A DNA stretch of 64,000 nt from Aeromonas popoffii (GCF_000820025.1 NZ_CDBI01000091.1:147523-211522); one strand, 5' to 3'. Shown: positions 8,882 to 18,217, counted from the stretch's first letter. Notes: generated by a model not told the origin, from the letters alone. Program-made: numbers and translations.

Positions 8882-9532
8882 ATGTTGAGCCTGTTGTTGG
8901 ATGCAGCCTGGATGACCCTCGGGCTGGCCTTGGCATCACTGGTCGGGGGCATGGTATTGGCACTGGCGTTCAGTGCCGCCGAGCTCAGCAAGCAGCGCGC
9001 GCTGGTGTGGCCGGTGGCCACACTCACCACGCTGATCCGTGGCCTGCCCGAGCTGCTGGTGGTGCTGTTCATCTACTTCGGCTCGACGCAGCTGCTGTTC
9101 CTCATCACGGGTGAGTATGTCGAGTTCAGCCCGTTCGCCTGCGGTGTGCTGGCGCTCTCCCTGTTGTTTGCCAGCTATGCGACCCAGACCCTGCGGGCGG
9201 CGCTCAATGCCGTGCCTGCCGGGCAACGGCTGGCGGCGCTGGCGCTCGGCTTTGGCAAGAGTCACATCTTCTTTCGCATCGTGCTGCCGCAGGCGTGGCG
9301 TCACGCCCTGCCGGGCCTTGGCAATCAGTGGCTGGTGCTGCTCAAGGATACGGCGCTGGTCTCCCTTATCGGGGTGAACGAGATGATGCGTCAGGCGCAG
9401 ATGGCCTCGGCCAGCACCTATGAGCCGTTCACCTGGTATGCCGCTGCTGCCCTCATCTATCTGGCGATCAGTCTGGTGAGTGAATATGGCTTGAGTCTGG
9501 CTGCCCGCTATACCCGCCGCTACGGAGGCTAA
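8882..9532 (+). CDS. artQ: Arginine ABC transporter permease ArtQ
   Basis: One of the two inner-membrane subunits of the arginine importer. The 216-residue protein has about five membrane helices and the permease loop LALGFGKSHIFFRIVLPQAWRHALP, here cited by position 112-136, that contacts ArtP. It starts three bases after the artI stop, so translation is probably coupled. The His/Glu/Gln/Arg permease family is certain; the Q versus M label follows gene order. Confidence 0.92.
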   Translation: MLSLLLDAAWMTLGLALASLVGGMVLALAFSAAELSKQRALVWPVATLTTLIRGLPELLVVLFIYFGSTQLLFLITGEYVEFSPFACGVLALSLLFASYATQTLRAALNAVPAGQRLAALALGFGKSHIFFRIVLPQAWRHALPGLGNQWLVLLKDTALVSLIGVNEMMRQAQMASASTYEPFTWYAAAALIYLAISLVSEYGLSLAARYTRRYGG

Positions 9533-9535
9533 CTG

Positions 9536-10198
9536 ATGCAAGAGTATTTCATCACCCTGCTGGGCGGTTTGGTTACTACGCTGGAGCTGACTCTGCTCAG
9601 TCTGCTGCTGGGGATTGCGCTGGCGCTCCTGATGACCTGGGTGCTGGAGTTGCGCATTCCGGTGGCGACCCAGCTGGTACAGCTGTGGGTGCTGATCTTC
9701 ACCGGCACGCCGCTGCTCATCCAGATTTTCCTCATCTACTACGGGCCGGGACAGTTCGAGTGGCTCAAGTCCGGGCCGCTCTGGCCGCTGCTCAAGCAGC
9801 CCTGGTTCTGCGCCGTGTTGGCCCTTGGCTTTAACACGGCGGCTTACTCTACCCGGCTGTTCAAGGGGGCACTGGATGCCATTCCATCCGGCGAGGTGGA
9901 GGCGTGCCGCGCGCTCGGTTTCTCGGCCGGGCAGACCTTGTGGATGAAGGTACGCCACGCCGCCCGGCGGCTGGTACCCGCCTATTCCAACGAGGTGATC
10001 CTGGTGCTCAAGGGGAGTTCGCTCGCCAGCACCATTACCATCATGGATGTGATGGGTCTGGCCCAGCGTCTCAACGCCCAGACTTATGACACCCTGGCGG
10101 TGTTCACTGTGGCCGGTGCCCTCTATCTGACCATGAACGGATTGTTAACAATTGGGTTCCGCTGGTGTGAGCGGCGAGCCCTGGCATTCCAGGCCTGA
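9536..10198 (+). CDS. artM: Arginine ABC transporter permease ArtM
   Basis: Second permease subunit of the arginine importer. The 220-residue protein has about five membrane helices. It carries the coupling-loop motif EACRALGFSAGQTLWMKV (around residues 122-139) and the family segment NTAAYSTRLFKGALDAIP. It begins three bases after the artQ stop and ends the artPIQM unit. No clear terminator is seen in the 221 bases before mdh. Confidence 0.93.
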   Translation: MQEYFITLLGGLVTTLELTLLSLLLGIALALLMTWVLELRIPVATQLVQLWVLIFTGTPLLIQIFLIYYGPGQFEWLKSGPLWPLLKQPWFCAVLALGFNTAAYSTRLFKGALDAIPSGEVEACRALGFSAGQTLWMKVRHAARRLVPAYSNEVILVLKGSSLASTITIMDVMGLAQRLNAQTYDTLAVFTVAGALYLTMNGLLTIGFRWCERRALAFQA

Positions 10199-10419
10199 GT
10201 TCGGTATATCTACCTATTTATGGTCGGGGGAAGTGCAGGAAATCTGTGCTTTCCCTCTGATTTTCTGCATTTTCCCCCATTTTTATTCGCCGCCTGTTTC
10301 TTGGCTCACAGAACCCGTGATTACAACTGTTATCAGATTGTTTTTTAGGGGGGGATCCATTAATGTTGGGCCCACAACAAGAAACAACCTTAAACCTACG
10401 CTTAAACATGGAGTTGATC

Positions 10420-11355
10420 ATGAAAGTTGCCGTTCTGGGTGCCGCCGGTGGCATAGGCCAAGCCCTCGCTCTGCTGTTGAAAAATCGCCTTCCTGCTGGC
10501 TCCGAACTGAGCCTGTATGACATTGCCCCGGTGACTCCGGGCGTGGCGGTCGATCTGAGCCATATCCCGACTGACGTGAAAGTAAAAGGTTTCTGCGGTG
10601 AAGATCCGAGCCCGGCTCTGGTCGGCGCCGATGTGGTGCTGATCTCCGCCGGTGTGGCGCGCAAGCCCGGCATGGATCGTTCCGATCTGTTCAATATCAA
10701 TGCCGGTATCGTCAAGAATCTGGTGGAAAAATGTGCTGCTACCTGCCCGAAAGCACTGATCGGCATCATCACCAACCCGGTCAACACCACGGTCGCCATC
10801 GCCGCTGAAGTGCTGAAGAAAGCCGGTGTCTATGACAAACGCCGCCTGTTCGGTGTCACCACCCTGGACGTGATCCGTGCCGAGACCTTCGTGGCTGAGG
10901 CCAAGGGTCTGAACGTCGACAAGGTGCGTGTCAACGTGATCGGTGGCCACAGTGGCGTGACCATTCTGCCGCTGTTGTCCCAGATCGAAGGGGCCAGCTT
11001 CTCTGCCGAGGAAGTGGCTGCCATGACCAAGCGTATCCAGAACGCCGGTACCGAAGTGGTGGAAGCCAAGGCCGGTGGCGGATCTGCCACCCTCTCCATG
11101 GGCCAGGCGGCCTGCCGTTTCGGTCTGTCTCTCATCAAGGGCCTGCAGGGCGAAGCCAATGTCATCGAGTGTGCTTATGTCGAAGGGGATGGCAAGCACG
11201 CCGCCTTCTTCGCGCAACCCATACTGCTGGGCAAGAACGGTGTCGAAACCGTGCTGGACTACGGCAAGCTGAGTGCCTTCGAGCAAGCGGCGATGGATGG
11301 CATGCTAGCCACCCTGAAAGCCGATATCCAGCTGGGTGTCGACTTCGTCAAGTAA
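10420..11355 (+). CDS. mdh: Malate dehydrogenase
   Basis: NAD-dependent oxidation of malate to oxaloacetate in the TCA cycle. The ATG at 10420 gives [14 protein letters not shown] with the Rossmann glycine motif, and 311 residues as in E. coli Mdh. A frame open from 10363 adds 19 unrelated residues. Substrate-binding arginines lie in [12 protein letters not shown] and the active-site histidine in [12 protein letters not shown]. The 221 bases upstream (10199-10419) hold its promoter, but I see no site that I can name. A strong terminator follows. Confidence 0.96.
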   Translation: MKVAVLGAAGGIGQALALLLKNRLPAGSELSLYDIAPVTPGVAVDLSHIPTDVKVKGFCGEDPSPALVGADVVLISAGVARKPGMDRSDLFNINAGIVKNLVEKCAATCPKALIGIITNPVNTTVAIAAEVLKKAGVYDKRRLFGVTTLDVIRAETFVAEAKGLNVDKVRVNVIGGHSGVTILPLLSQIEGASFSAEEVAAMTKRIQNAGTEVVEAKAGGGSATLSMGQAACRFGLSLIKGLQGEANVIECAYVEGDGKHAAFFAQPILLGKNGVETVLDYGKLSAFEQAAMDGMLATLKADIQLGVDFVK

Positions 11356-11373
11356 GCCGTATGGCTGACAAAC

Positions 11374-11397
11374 AAGGGGAGCTTCGGCTCCCCTTTG
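11374..11397 (+). terminator. Rho-independent terminator after mdh
   Basis: AAGGGGAGC-TTCG-GCTCCCCTTT has a perfect stem with the stable UUCG tetraloop, followed by a short T run. Confidence 0.9.
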
Positions 11398-11477
11398 TTA
11401 TGGGTGACAGATGCAGATGGCGACGGGCTAAGGGGATGGGGCCGGCTGCCGATAACAGAGAGCAGCAGGAGAACCTT

Positions 11478-12485
11478 ATGATGAAACCACTTACCCTTGT
11501 CGGCCTTGTCTGTTTGCTGACCACCCAGGTACAGGGCGCGGAGCCTCAGGCATCCGCCGCCGCATCCACACCGAGCCGCGCGGTGTCAGCGGCCGAGCAA
11601 GCGATAGCATCCCCCCTGCCCGCAGTGTCTGCCGCCGAGTCGCCAGCAGTTGCATCCCTGCCCGCAGTATCTGCCGCCGAGTCGCCAGCGGTTGCAGCTC
11701 CGCCCGCAGTGTCTGCCGCCGCCCAGCCTGCTGGATCTGACGCAGTCCCCGCTGCCGCACCATTGCCTGTGGCGTCCGAGTCGACACCAGCAGCGGAGCC
11801 CGCTGCCGTTGTGACTGAATCTGCGCCCGCGACCTCATCCCCCGCAGCCACAGCGGAGAGCGGGCTCTCTCCGACCAGCCGACCCATGACCAGCACCCCA
11901 TCGGGTGGCGGCGGTCTGGGTATCGACAGCCGCAATTTGCAGGCAGTCCCCCTCTACCGCCAGGATGAGTTGCTCAACTGGATTGCACAGGGGCGTCACT
12001 TGCAACAGGTGAAGCAGGACAGGTGCCAGCTTACTCAGGATATAGAGGTGCGGGCCGAGGTGATGAAGGTGCCTGCCTATCAGTTCCTGTGGGGCGACAT
12101 GTTGGCCTGGGGGGTGTGCATCAAGCCCAATGCCGAGCTTGGGGTCAAATTCATGTGGGACGCGGCCAATCAGGGGCTGGCACCGGCGCTGGAACAGCTG
12201 GGCCGCTACTACTGGAAGGGCACCCTGGTGCAGAAAGATCTGGTCAGGGCCGAGACCCTGATGCGTGAAGCCGCCAGACTGGGGTTTCAACGGGCACAGG
12301 TCGAGTGGGTCGAGATGCTGCTGCAGGGGATGGGCAGCCCGCTGGATTATGAAGAGGCCTATCACTGGCTGCACAGCACCGTCATTGGTGACAAGGCCCA
12401 GCACCAGAGGGCGGCCACTCTGCTGAGCCGGCTGGGCAACCGGATGCCGGCCAACGCCATCGCCCGAGCCAAGGCGATGCACTGA
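11478..12485 (+). CDS. motX: Sodium-type polar flagellar motor protein MotX with Ala/Pro-rich linker
   Basis: MotX helps assemble the PomAB stator of sodium-driven polar flagella around the T ring. The 335-residue precursor has a signal peptide (about 1-21, ending VQGA). A region of about 125 residues rich in Ala, Pro, Ser and Val follows. From about residue 148 comes a MotX domain with VPAYQFLWGDMLAWGVCI and Sel1-like helical repeats (EQLGRYYWKGTL, SPLDYEEAYHWL). The domain matches Vibrio MotX as I remember it, but Vibrio MotX is only about 210 residues, so the linker is the unusual part. It starts at ATG 11478 behind CAGGAGAA and stands alone. Confidence 0.85.
   Translation: MMKPLTLVGLVCLLTTQVQGAEPQASAAASTPSRAVSAAEQAIASPLPAVSAAESPAVASLPAVSAAESPAVAAPPAVSAAAQPAGSDAVPAAAPLPVASESTPAAEPAAVVTESAPATSSPAATAESGLSPTSRPMTSTPSGGGGLGIDSRNLQAVPLYRQDELLNWIAQGRHLQQVKQDRCQLTQDIEVRAEVMKVPAYQFLWGDMLAWGVCIKPNAELGVKFMWDAANQGLAPALEQLGRYYWKGTLVQKDLVRAETLMREAARLGFQRAQVEWVEMLLQGMGSPLDYEEAYHWLHSTVIGDKAQHQRAATLLSRLGNRMPANAIARAKAMH
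11616..11720 (+). repeat. 42-bp tandem repeat in the motX linker
   Basis: Two full units (11616-11657 and 11658-11699) differ at only a few bases, and half a third unit follows. Each unit encodes LPAVSAAESPAVAS or a close variant. As the unit is 14 codons, copy-number change would lengthen or shorten the linker without a frameshift. Confidence 0.9.
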
Positions 12486-12494
12486 CCAAAAAAA

Positions 12495-12522
12495 CGACCC
12501 ACGGATCTGCATCCGTGGGTCG
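12495..12522 (-). terminator. Terminator downstream of hmp
   Basis: CGACCCACGGAT and ATCCGTGGGTCG form a perfect 12-pair stem. On the minus strand it is followed by a T run that reaches the motX stop codon, so it fits best as the hmp terminator and could also block read-through from motX. Confidence 0.8.
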
Positions 12523-12586
12523 GGAGGTGCCAGCCGCCGTGCCGTGACAGGCTGGATCCTCCTTGCTTTATACGTGGCCGCCCCGT

Positions 12587-13780
12587 TTAAAGATCCTGAT
12601 GGGGGCCAAAAACTTCGTAGTGTAGCTGATCGGCTGGAATGCCCATCGCGCTCAACTGCGCCTTGATCGCCTGCATGAAACCAAGCGGACCACAGAAATA
12701 GTAGTGGGCCTGCGGTGCCAGCAACTCGGCCACCTGGCTCACGTTCATGGTGCCGTGGAAGTCGTAGTCCTTCCCTTGCTCATCCAGAGCCCCCGGCTCC
12801 CGATACCAGACCCGGCTCTGTAGCAAGTCGTGTTGTTCGTGCTTGCGCTGGATATCCTCCTTGAAGGCGTGCAAGGAACCCTGTTCACAGGCGTGCAGCC
12901 AGCAGATGTCGGCAGCATGGCCTTTGGCCAGCAGCTGGTTGAGCATGCTCAGCATGGGGGTGAGGCCCACACCGGCGGAGAGCAGCACCACGGGGGTGGT
13001 GGCATTGGCCTGGAGGAAGAAGTCGCCGGTTGGCGGCATCAGATCCACCTGATCGCCAGTATGCAGATGGTCGTGCAGCAGGTTGGAAACCTGACCCTGC
13101 GGCTCGCGCTTGACGCTGATGCGGTAATCGCGACCGTTCGGCGCATCAGAGAGAGAGTATTGGCGGATCTCCTGATATTCGAGCTCTGGGTGGGCCAGCT
13201 TGATGCTGAGGTACTGGCCCGGTTTGAAATGCAGTACGGGTTTGCCGTCGACGGGCGCCAGCACGAAAGAGGTGATGAGTGTGCTCTCGACCCGTTTCTC
13301 CTTGATGATGAAGGCGCGAGGACCCTGCCAGCCACCGATCTCGCTCGCCTTCTCCTGATAGATCTCGCTCTCCCGGCCGATGAAGATACTGGCCAGCACA
13401 CAGTAAGCCTTGCCCCAGGCATCCAGCACCTCCTCGGTGACCGCACTTCCGCCTAATTCTTTGAGCGTGGCCAAGAGATGACTACCTACAATGTGATATT
13501 GTTCCGGTTGGATCAGGAAACCCGTGTGCTTGTGGGCGATGCGTTCTACCGCTCCGGCCAGGGCTCCCAGGTTGTCGATATTCCTGGCGTAAGCCGCCAC
13601 CGCGTTGAACAGCGCCAGCGGTTGACCGCCGCTTCGCTGGTGCGCCAGGTTGAAAATATCTTTCAGCTCAGGGTTGTGGCTGAACATGCGTTGGTAGAAG
13701 TGCTGGGTGAGGGCTGGCCCCGCCGATTCGAGCAAAGGGATGGTGCTTTTGATGACGGCGATGGTGGCTTGGTCTAACAT
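12587..13780 (-). CDS. hmp: Flavohemoprotein (nitric oxide dioxygenase) Hmp
   Basis: Converts NO to nitrate with O2 and NAD(P)H. The 397-residue protein has an N-terminal globin domain (about 1-140) starting MLDQATIAVIKSTIPLL. The FAD domain (about 150-255) contains RQYSLSDAP, and the NAD domain (about 260-397) contains LLSAGVGLTPMLSMLN and a C-terminal YYFCGPLGFM. The proximal heme His is in AYCVLA-containing or neighbouring helix segments. It is divergent from nsrR, the NO-sensing repressor that controls hmp in many Gammaproteobacteria. Confidence 0.95.
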   Translation of the reverse strand: MLDQATIAVIKSTIPLLESAGPALTQHFYQRMFSHNPELKDIFNLAHQRSGGQPLALFNAVAAYARNIDNLGALAGAVERIAHKHTGFLIQPEQYHIVGSHLLATLKELGGSAVTEEVLDAWGKAYCVLASIFIGRESEIYQEKASEIGGWQGPRAFIIKEKRVESTLITSFVLAPVDGKPVLHFKPGQYLSIKLAHPELEYQEIRQYSLSDAPNGRDYRISVKREPQGQVSNLLHDHLHTGDQVDLMPPTGDFFLQANATTPVVLLSAGVGLTPMLSMLNQLLAKGHAADICWLHACEQGSLHAFKEDIQRKHEQHDLLQSRVWYREPGALDEQGKDYDFHGTMNVSQVAELLAPQAHYYFCGPLGFMQAIKAQLSAMGIPADQLHYEVFGPHQDL

Positions 13781-13799
13781 AGGAGGTCCTTACTAATTG

Positions 13800-13840
13800 A
13801 ACATCTAAAATGTCACTTAATAAGCTGCATCCTAGATGTT
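13800..13840. promoter_or_regulatory. Candidate NsrR operator region between hmp and nsrR
   Basis: The gap holds the inverted repeat AACATCT (13800-13806) and AGATGTT (13834-13840). Within it AAATGTCACTT agrees at 8 of 11 positions with the NsrR half-site AAATRCATCTT. The match is partial; position between hmp and nsrR is the stronger argument. Confidence 0.45.
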
Positions 13841-13891
13841 TATTTGATATGAATCAATAATCAATTTTTCGCGTTATGCGACACAGGCACT

Positions 13892-14359
13892 ATGAGACTA
13901 ACTAGCTATACCGATTTTGGATTGAGAGCTCTGCTCTATCTGGCGACCTTGCCACAGGGTGAATTGTCGAGCGTGGCCAAGGTCTCCGCCTTGTATGGCG
14001 TCTCCCGCAACCATATGGTCAAGGTGGTGAATCAACTGGTGAAGCTGGGCTATCTACAATCCCAGCGCGGCAAGAATGGCGGGATCCGCATGGCCTGCGC
14101 GCCGGAGACAGTTAATATCGGTCAGGTGATCCGGGCGCTGGAGGGCAATCTGGATGGCATCGACTGCAACTCACCCGTCTGCCACATCGTCTCTGTCTGC
14201 TTGCTGAAGAATGCACTGAAGGGGGCGATGAATGCCTTTTTGGCGGTGATGGACAGCTACACGCTGCAAGATCTGCTTGCCAATCGCGAGGAGTTGCAGA
14301 AGGTGTTCGGTGACGTGATCCCGACCCTGGTGCTGGAGCCGGATGAGGAGAGCGAGTGA
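13892..14359 (+). CDS. nsrR: NO-sensing Rrf2-family repressor NsrR
   Basis: Iron-sulfur repressor that loses DNA binding on reaction with NO. The 155-residue protein opens MRLTSYTDFGLRALLYLA, diagnostic for NsrR. It has a winged helix (SALYGVSRNHMVKVVNQL) and three clustered cysteines in DCNSPVCHIVSVC (about residues 92-103) that ligate the cluster. It is divergent from hmp. Its own start lies 111 bases from the hmp start, so a shared operator region is expected. Confidence 0.94.
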   Translation: MRLTSYTDFGLRALLYLATLPQGELSSVAKVSALYGVSRNHMVKVVNQLVKLGYLQSQRGKNGGIRMACAPETVNIGQVIRALEGNLDGIDCNSPVCHIVSVCLLKNALKGAMNAFLAVMDSYTLQDLLANREELQKVFGDVIPTLVLEPDEESE

Positions 14360-14362
14360 GAT

Positions 14363-14390
14363 AAAAAGGCTGCCATCGGCAGCCTTTTTT
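14363..14390. terminator. Bidirectional terminator between nsrR and yfjD
   Basis: AAAAAGGCTGCC-AT-CGGCAGCCTTTTTT gives a strong stem with T tracts for both strands. The yfjD stop codon lies at its edge. Confidence 0.92.
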
Positions 14391-15670
14391 CAATCTTCGA
14401 ATCTCGACTCGTTACGGTATAAGTCCGGCATGATCCGCGCCATCTTGACCATGTTGTTCTCCACTTCCAGGATCTCGATGGGATAGCCGGCGAGCCGCAG
14501 GCTGATGTTGGGCTGGGGGATCTCCTCCAGGTATTCCAGGATGACACCGTTCAGGGTTCTGGGCCCGTCGATGGGCAGTCGCCAGCTCATCTCTTTGTTC
14601 AGCTCACGAATGCTGGCCGAGCCTTCCACCAGAAACGAGCCATCCGGCTGGGGGTGGATCTCGTCGCTGGGCGCCGGTGTCATGGAGGTGGTGAAGTCGC
14701 CGACTATTTCTTCCAGTATGTCATCCAGGGTGATCAACCCCTGAATATCCCCGTACTCATCCACTATGAGGCCGATCCGCTCCTTGTTGCGCTGGAATTT
14801 GGCCAGTTGCACGTTGAGCGGCGTGCCTTCCGGGATGAAGTAGATCTCGTCCACTTCCCGCAGCAGGCTCGACTTGTTGAACTGATCCCTAGCCATCAGC
14901 CGCAGTGCATCGCGGGCGTGCAGGAAGCCCACCACATCGTCGATGTTGTCGCGGTAGAGCAGGATCTTGGTGTGGGCACAGTGGGCCAGCTGACGCAGTA
15001 TGGTCTTCCAGTCATCGTTGATGTCGATGGCATAGATATCGCTGCGCGGCACCATGATGTGCTCCACCGTCATCTTGTCCAGATCCAGAATACTGAGCAG
15101 CATCTCCTGATGGCGCTGGGGGATCAGGCTGCCCGCCTCGTTGACTATGGTGCGCAGCTCCTCGGTGTTGAGGGCGTCATCCTTGCTGGGATGGAGCCGA
15201 AGCAGCTTGAGCAGGCCACTGGTGATGCCATTGATAAGCCAGACAAAGGGGTAGAGCGGCACCATCAGCCCCTTGAGGATCCAGGAGGCGGGATAGGCGA
15301 TCTTCTCCGGGTACATGGCGGCCAGTGTCTTGGGGGTCACCTCGCCAAACACCAGCACTATCAGGGTCAGGCCGAAGGTGGCAATGGCTACCCCGAAGGC
15401 GCCAAACAGTCTGATGCAGACGATGGTGGCGATGGCCGAGGCGAGGATGTTGACCAGGTTGTTGCCGATCAGGATCAGACCCAGCAGGCGATCCGGGCGG
15501 GACAGCAGCTTCTCTACCCGACGGGCAGCCTTGTGCTTGGTTTGAGCCAGATGCCGCAGTTTGTAGCGGTTGAGCGACATCATGCCGGTTTCAGAACTTG
15601 AGAAAAAAGCAGATAAGAGGATCAAAATAACGAGAACAATCAATAATGTGCTCGTTGATATGCTGTCCAA
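14390..15670 (-). CDS. yfjD: CorB/CNNM-like HlyC/CorC-family membrane protein (YfjD)
   Basis: Member of the CNNM/CorB magnesium-transport family. The 426-residue protein has an N-terminal DUF21 membrane domain (about 1-180; SAFFSSSETGMMSLN and FGEVTPKTLAA are typical). Two CBS domains (about 200-335; VPRSDIYAIDI, LITLDDILEEIVGD) and a C-terminal CorC/HlyC transporter-associated domain (about 345-420) follow. E. coli YfjD has the same order and also sits beside ypjD and ffh. It follows ypjD on the same strand with a 43-base gap, so the two are probably cotranscribed. Mg2+/Co2+ efflux is a family inference. Confidence 0.9.
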   Translation of the reverse strand: MDSISTSTLLIVLVILILLSAFFSSSETGMMSLNRYKLRHLAQTKHKAARRVEKLLSRPDRLLGLILIGNNLVNILASAIATIVCIRLFGAFGVAIATFGLTLIVLVFGEVTPKTLAAMYPEKIAYPASWILKGLMVPLYPFVWLINGITSGLLKLLRLHPSKDDALNTEELRTIVNEAGSLIPQRHQEMLLSILDLDKMTVEHIMVPRSDIYAIDINDDWKTILRQLAHCAHTKILLYRDNIDDVVGFLHARDALRLMARDQFNKSSLLREVDEIYFIPEGTPLNVQLAKFQRNKERIGLIVDEYGDIQGLITLDDILEEIVGDFTTSMTPAPSDEIHPQPDGSFLVEGSASIRELNKEMSWRLPIDGPRTLNGVILEYLEEIPQPNISLRLAGYPIEILEVENNMVKMARIMPDLYRNESRFED

Positions 15671-15713
15671 GAAGGGCTCCTGTGGGGGGTGGATGAGTAA
15701 AGGGGGATGGGTA

Positions 15714-16505
15714 TCAGCTCAGCAGGACTTCTTTGACGAAGCGGCTGCCGAAATAGGCCAGGGTCAGGATGAAGCTGCCGATCAGGCTCAAGGTGATGAC
15801 CTTGCGACCGCGCCAGCCACGGGTGTGATGACCCCACAGCAGCAGCATGTAGACGCACCAGGCCAGGATCGAGAGGATCGCTTTGTGGGATTTGCCTTGG
15901 GCGAACATGTCTTCCAGAAAGAAGAGGCCGGAGGCGATGGAGAGGGTCAGCAGGAACAGGCCCGCCGAGATGAGCTGGAACAGCCGCTTTTCGACCGTCA
16001 TCAAGGGCGGCATGGCTGGCAACTGGCTGATCTTGCGGGACTTGAGCTGTCTGTCCAGACAGGCAAGCTGTAGCGCGAACAGACAGGCGATCATCAGCAC
16101 CGAATAGGCCATCAGTGCCAGTCCTATGTGCAGCAGCAGCTGGGGATGGGCCTCCAGATGGGTGATATAGCGGCCCGGGATCAGGGCGCTGGCGGCCAGC
16201 AGCAGAGCGGAGAAACTGTAGACCACCGGCAGCAGGATCCAGCCGTTGAAGCGGCGGGTGACGCAGGTCATGAAGCAGCCGATGATGAGACTCACGAGAG
16301 ATGCAACGTTGAGCATGCTCAGGTTCTGGCCGGAATGGGTCACCAGCACTTCGCCGGCCACAGCGGCGCCGTGCGCGATCAGGGCCAGTCCGATACAAGC
16401 AAACAGGGGAACTTGCCCCACAGGTTTGGCACTGAGCAGCAGGTGCAGCGAGGCGATGATGGCCAGCAGATAAAACGCCAGGGCCAGAACAGAGATCACG
16501 ATCAT
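15714..16505 (-). CDS. ypjD: CcsA-family integral membrane protein YpjD
   Basis: Multi-helix inner-membrane protein of the cytochrome c assembly (CcsA/CcmC-like) family; its own role is not established. Starting at the ATG at 16505 gives 263 residues (MIVISVLALAFYLL), the same as E. coli YpjD. The frame is open for 39 further codons upstream, but these residues are not membrane-like. About eight membrane helices are visible, with conserved histidines in LLHIGLALMAYS and LWGHHTRGW. It lies upstream of yfjD and is divergent from ffh, a conserved neighbourhood. Confidence 0.88.
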   Translation of the reverse strand: MIVISVLALAFYLLAIIASLHLLLSAKPVGQVPLFACIGLALIAHGAAVAGEVLVTHSGQNLSMLNVASLVSLIIGCFMTCVTRRFNGWILLPVVYSFSALLLAASALIPGRYITHLEAHPQLLLHIGLALMAYSVLMIACLFALQLACLDRQLKSRKISQLPAMPPLMTVEKRLFQLISAGLFLLTLSIASGLFFLEDMFAQGKSHKAILSILAWCVYMLLLWGHHTRGWRGRKVITLSLIGSFILTLAYFGSRFVKEVLLS

Positions 16506-16707
16506 AACCAGGTCGTTGTTGAACAGGCTGTTGGGAATAAGAGAGGCAGTATACCTTGCACAAGATGTGCTCGCCAGTTGTGCAGCCGCCGATCTGCCCA
16601 TATATAAAGAGAAGGTCCCCATGGCTGCCGCGCGGTGAATAATCGTCCTCGCGTCTGCTCTGGGTTATAATGCCCCCAATTTATTACGCCAAGAACCGGA
16701 ATCCGTC

Positions 16708-18084
16708 ATGTTTGAGAATTTGACTGAACGACTCTCGCGCACCTTGCGCAATGTCAGTGGGCGCGGTCGCCTGACCGAAGAGAACATCAAGGATACCTTG
16801 CGCGAAGTCCGCATGGCGCTGCTCGAGGCGGACGTCGCTCTGCCGGTGGTGCGGGACTTCGTGGCTCGCGTCAAGGAGCGGGCGGTTGGCCAGGAAGTGG
16901 CCAAGTCCCTGAGTCCGGGCCAAGCCTTCATCAAGATAGTACACGGTGAACTGGTCTCGGTGATGGGCGAAGCCAACGAGCAGCTCAACCTGGCCGCCCA
17001 ACCGCCGGCCATCATACTGATGGCGGGTCTGCAGGGTGCCGGTAAGACCACAACCGTAGGTAAACTGGCCAAGCTGCTCAAAGAGCGCAGCAAGAAGAAG
17101 GTGCTGGTCGTCAGTGCCGACGTCTATCGCCCCGCGGCGATCAAGCAGCTGGAGACGCTGGCGAGCGACATCGGCGTCGATTTCTTTCCAAGCGACGCTA
17201 GCCAGAAGCCGGTCGACATCGCCACTGCCGCCATCGATCAGGCGCGCAAGAAGTTCTATGACGTTGTGATAGTGGATACCGCCGGTCGTCTGCACGTCGA
17301 CAGCGACATGATGGACGAGATCATCCATCTTCACGCCACCATCAAGCCGATCGAGACCCTGTTCGTGGTGGACGCCATGACGGGTCAGGATGCCGCCAAC
17401 ACAGCCAAGGCGTTCAACGAGGCGCTGCCGCTCACCGGCGTGATCCTCACCAAGGCGGATGGCGACGCTCGCGGTGGTGCAGCCCTCTCCGTGCGCCACA
17501 TCACCGGTAAGCCGGTCAAGTTCATCGGTATGGGCGAGAAGACAGATGCGCTGGAGCCGTTCCACCCGGATCGTCTCGCCTCCCGCATCCTTGGCATGGG
17601 CGACGTGCTGTCGCTGATCGAGGAAGTGGAGCGCAATGTCGACAAGGAAAAAGCCGCCAAGCTGGCCAACAAGGTCAAGAGTGGCAAGGGCTTCGATCTG
17701 GAAGACTTCCGCGAACAACTGGCCCAGATGCGCAATATGGGCGGCATGATGGGCATGCTCGACAAGCTGCCCGGTATGTCCGGTCTGCCGGACAACGTCA
17801 AGGATCAGATGGATGACAAGCTGACCGTGCGGATGGAGGCCATCATCAGCTCCATGACGCCCAGGGAGCGTGCCCATCCCGACCTCATCAAGGGCTCCCG
17901 CAAGCGCCGTATCGCCGCAGGTTCCGGCATGCAGGTGCAGGACGTGAACAAGCTGCTCAAGCAGTTCACCGAGATGCAGCGCATGATGAAGAAGATGTCC
18001 GGCAAGGGCGGCATGCGCAAGATGATGGGGCAGATGAAGAACATGTTGCCACCAGGATTCGGTGGCGGTCGCGGCCCCTTCTGA
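16708..18084 (+). CDS. ffh: Signal recognition particle protein Ffh
   Basis: GTPase of the bacterial SRP; binds 4.5S RNA and signal sequences and targets ribosomes to FtsY. The 458-residue protein has the N domain, then the NG GTPase domain with P-loop GLQGAGKTT (about 110-118), DTAGR and TKADGDARGGAAL. The C-terminal M domain is methionine-rich (MRNMGGMMGMLDKLPGM and the final MKNMLPPGFGGG). A TATAAT at 16666-16671 lies upstream. It is a single gene followed by a terminator and then the rpsP operon, as in E. coli. Confidence 0.97.
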   Translation: MFENLTERLSRTLRNVSGRGRLTEENIKDTLREVRMALLEADVALPVVRDFVARVKERAVGQEVAKSLSPGQAFIKIVHGELVSVMGEANEQLNLAAQPPAIILMAGLQGAGKTTTVGKLAKLLKERSKKKVLVVSADVYRPAAIKQLETLASDIGVDFFPSDASQKPVDIATAAIDQARKKFYDVVIVDTAGRLHVDSDMMDEIIHLHATIKPIETLFVVDAMTGQDAANTAKAFNEALPLTGVILTKADGDARGGAALSVRHITGKPVKFIGMGEKTDALEPFHPDRLASRILGMGDVLSLIEEVERNVDKEKAAKLANKVKSGKGFDLEDFREQLAQMRNMGGMMGMLDKLPGMSGLPDNVKDQMDDKLTVRMEAIISSMTPRERAHPDLIKGSRKRRIAAGSGMQVQDVNKLLKQFTEMQRMMKKMSGKGGMRKMMGQMKNMLPPGFGGGRGPF

Positions 18085-18107
18085 TCCCGACCGTTTCAGC
18101 CAGGCCA

Positions 18108-18133
18108 GGGGCTCACCAGAGGTGGGCCCTTTT
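18108..18133 (+). terminator. Rho-independent terminator after ffh
   Basis: GGGGCTCACC-AGA-GGTGGGCCC forms a stem with one mismatch, followed by TTTTC. Confidence 0.75.
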
Positions 18134-18168
18134 CATTGTGAGCCTTGTGCAAAAAATGGCTGGCTTGG

Positions 18169-18196
18169 TTGCAATTATTACGAATCCAAGTAGAAT
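18169..18196 (+). promoter_or_regulatory. Sigma-70 promoter of the rpsP operon
   Basis: TTGCAA (18169-18174) and TAGAAT (18191-18196) are spaced by 16 bases, about 70 bases upstream of rpsP. Confidence 0.6.
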
Positions 18197-18217
18197 TACG
18201 CGGCTTATTTTAAGCTA

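Noticed and set aside
11616-11720. CRISPR array
   Set aside because: The repeat units are adjacent without spacers and are translated in frame within motX.
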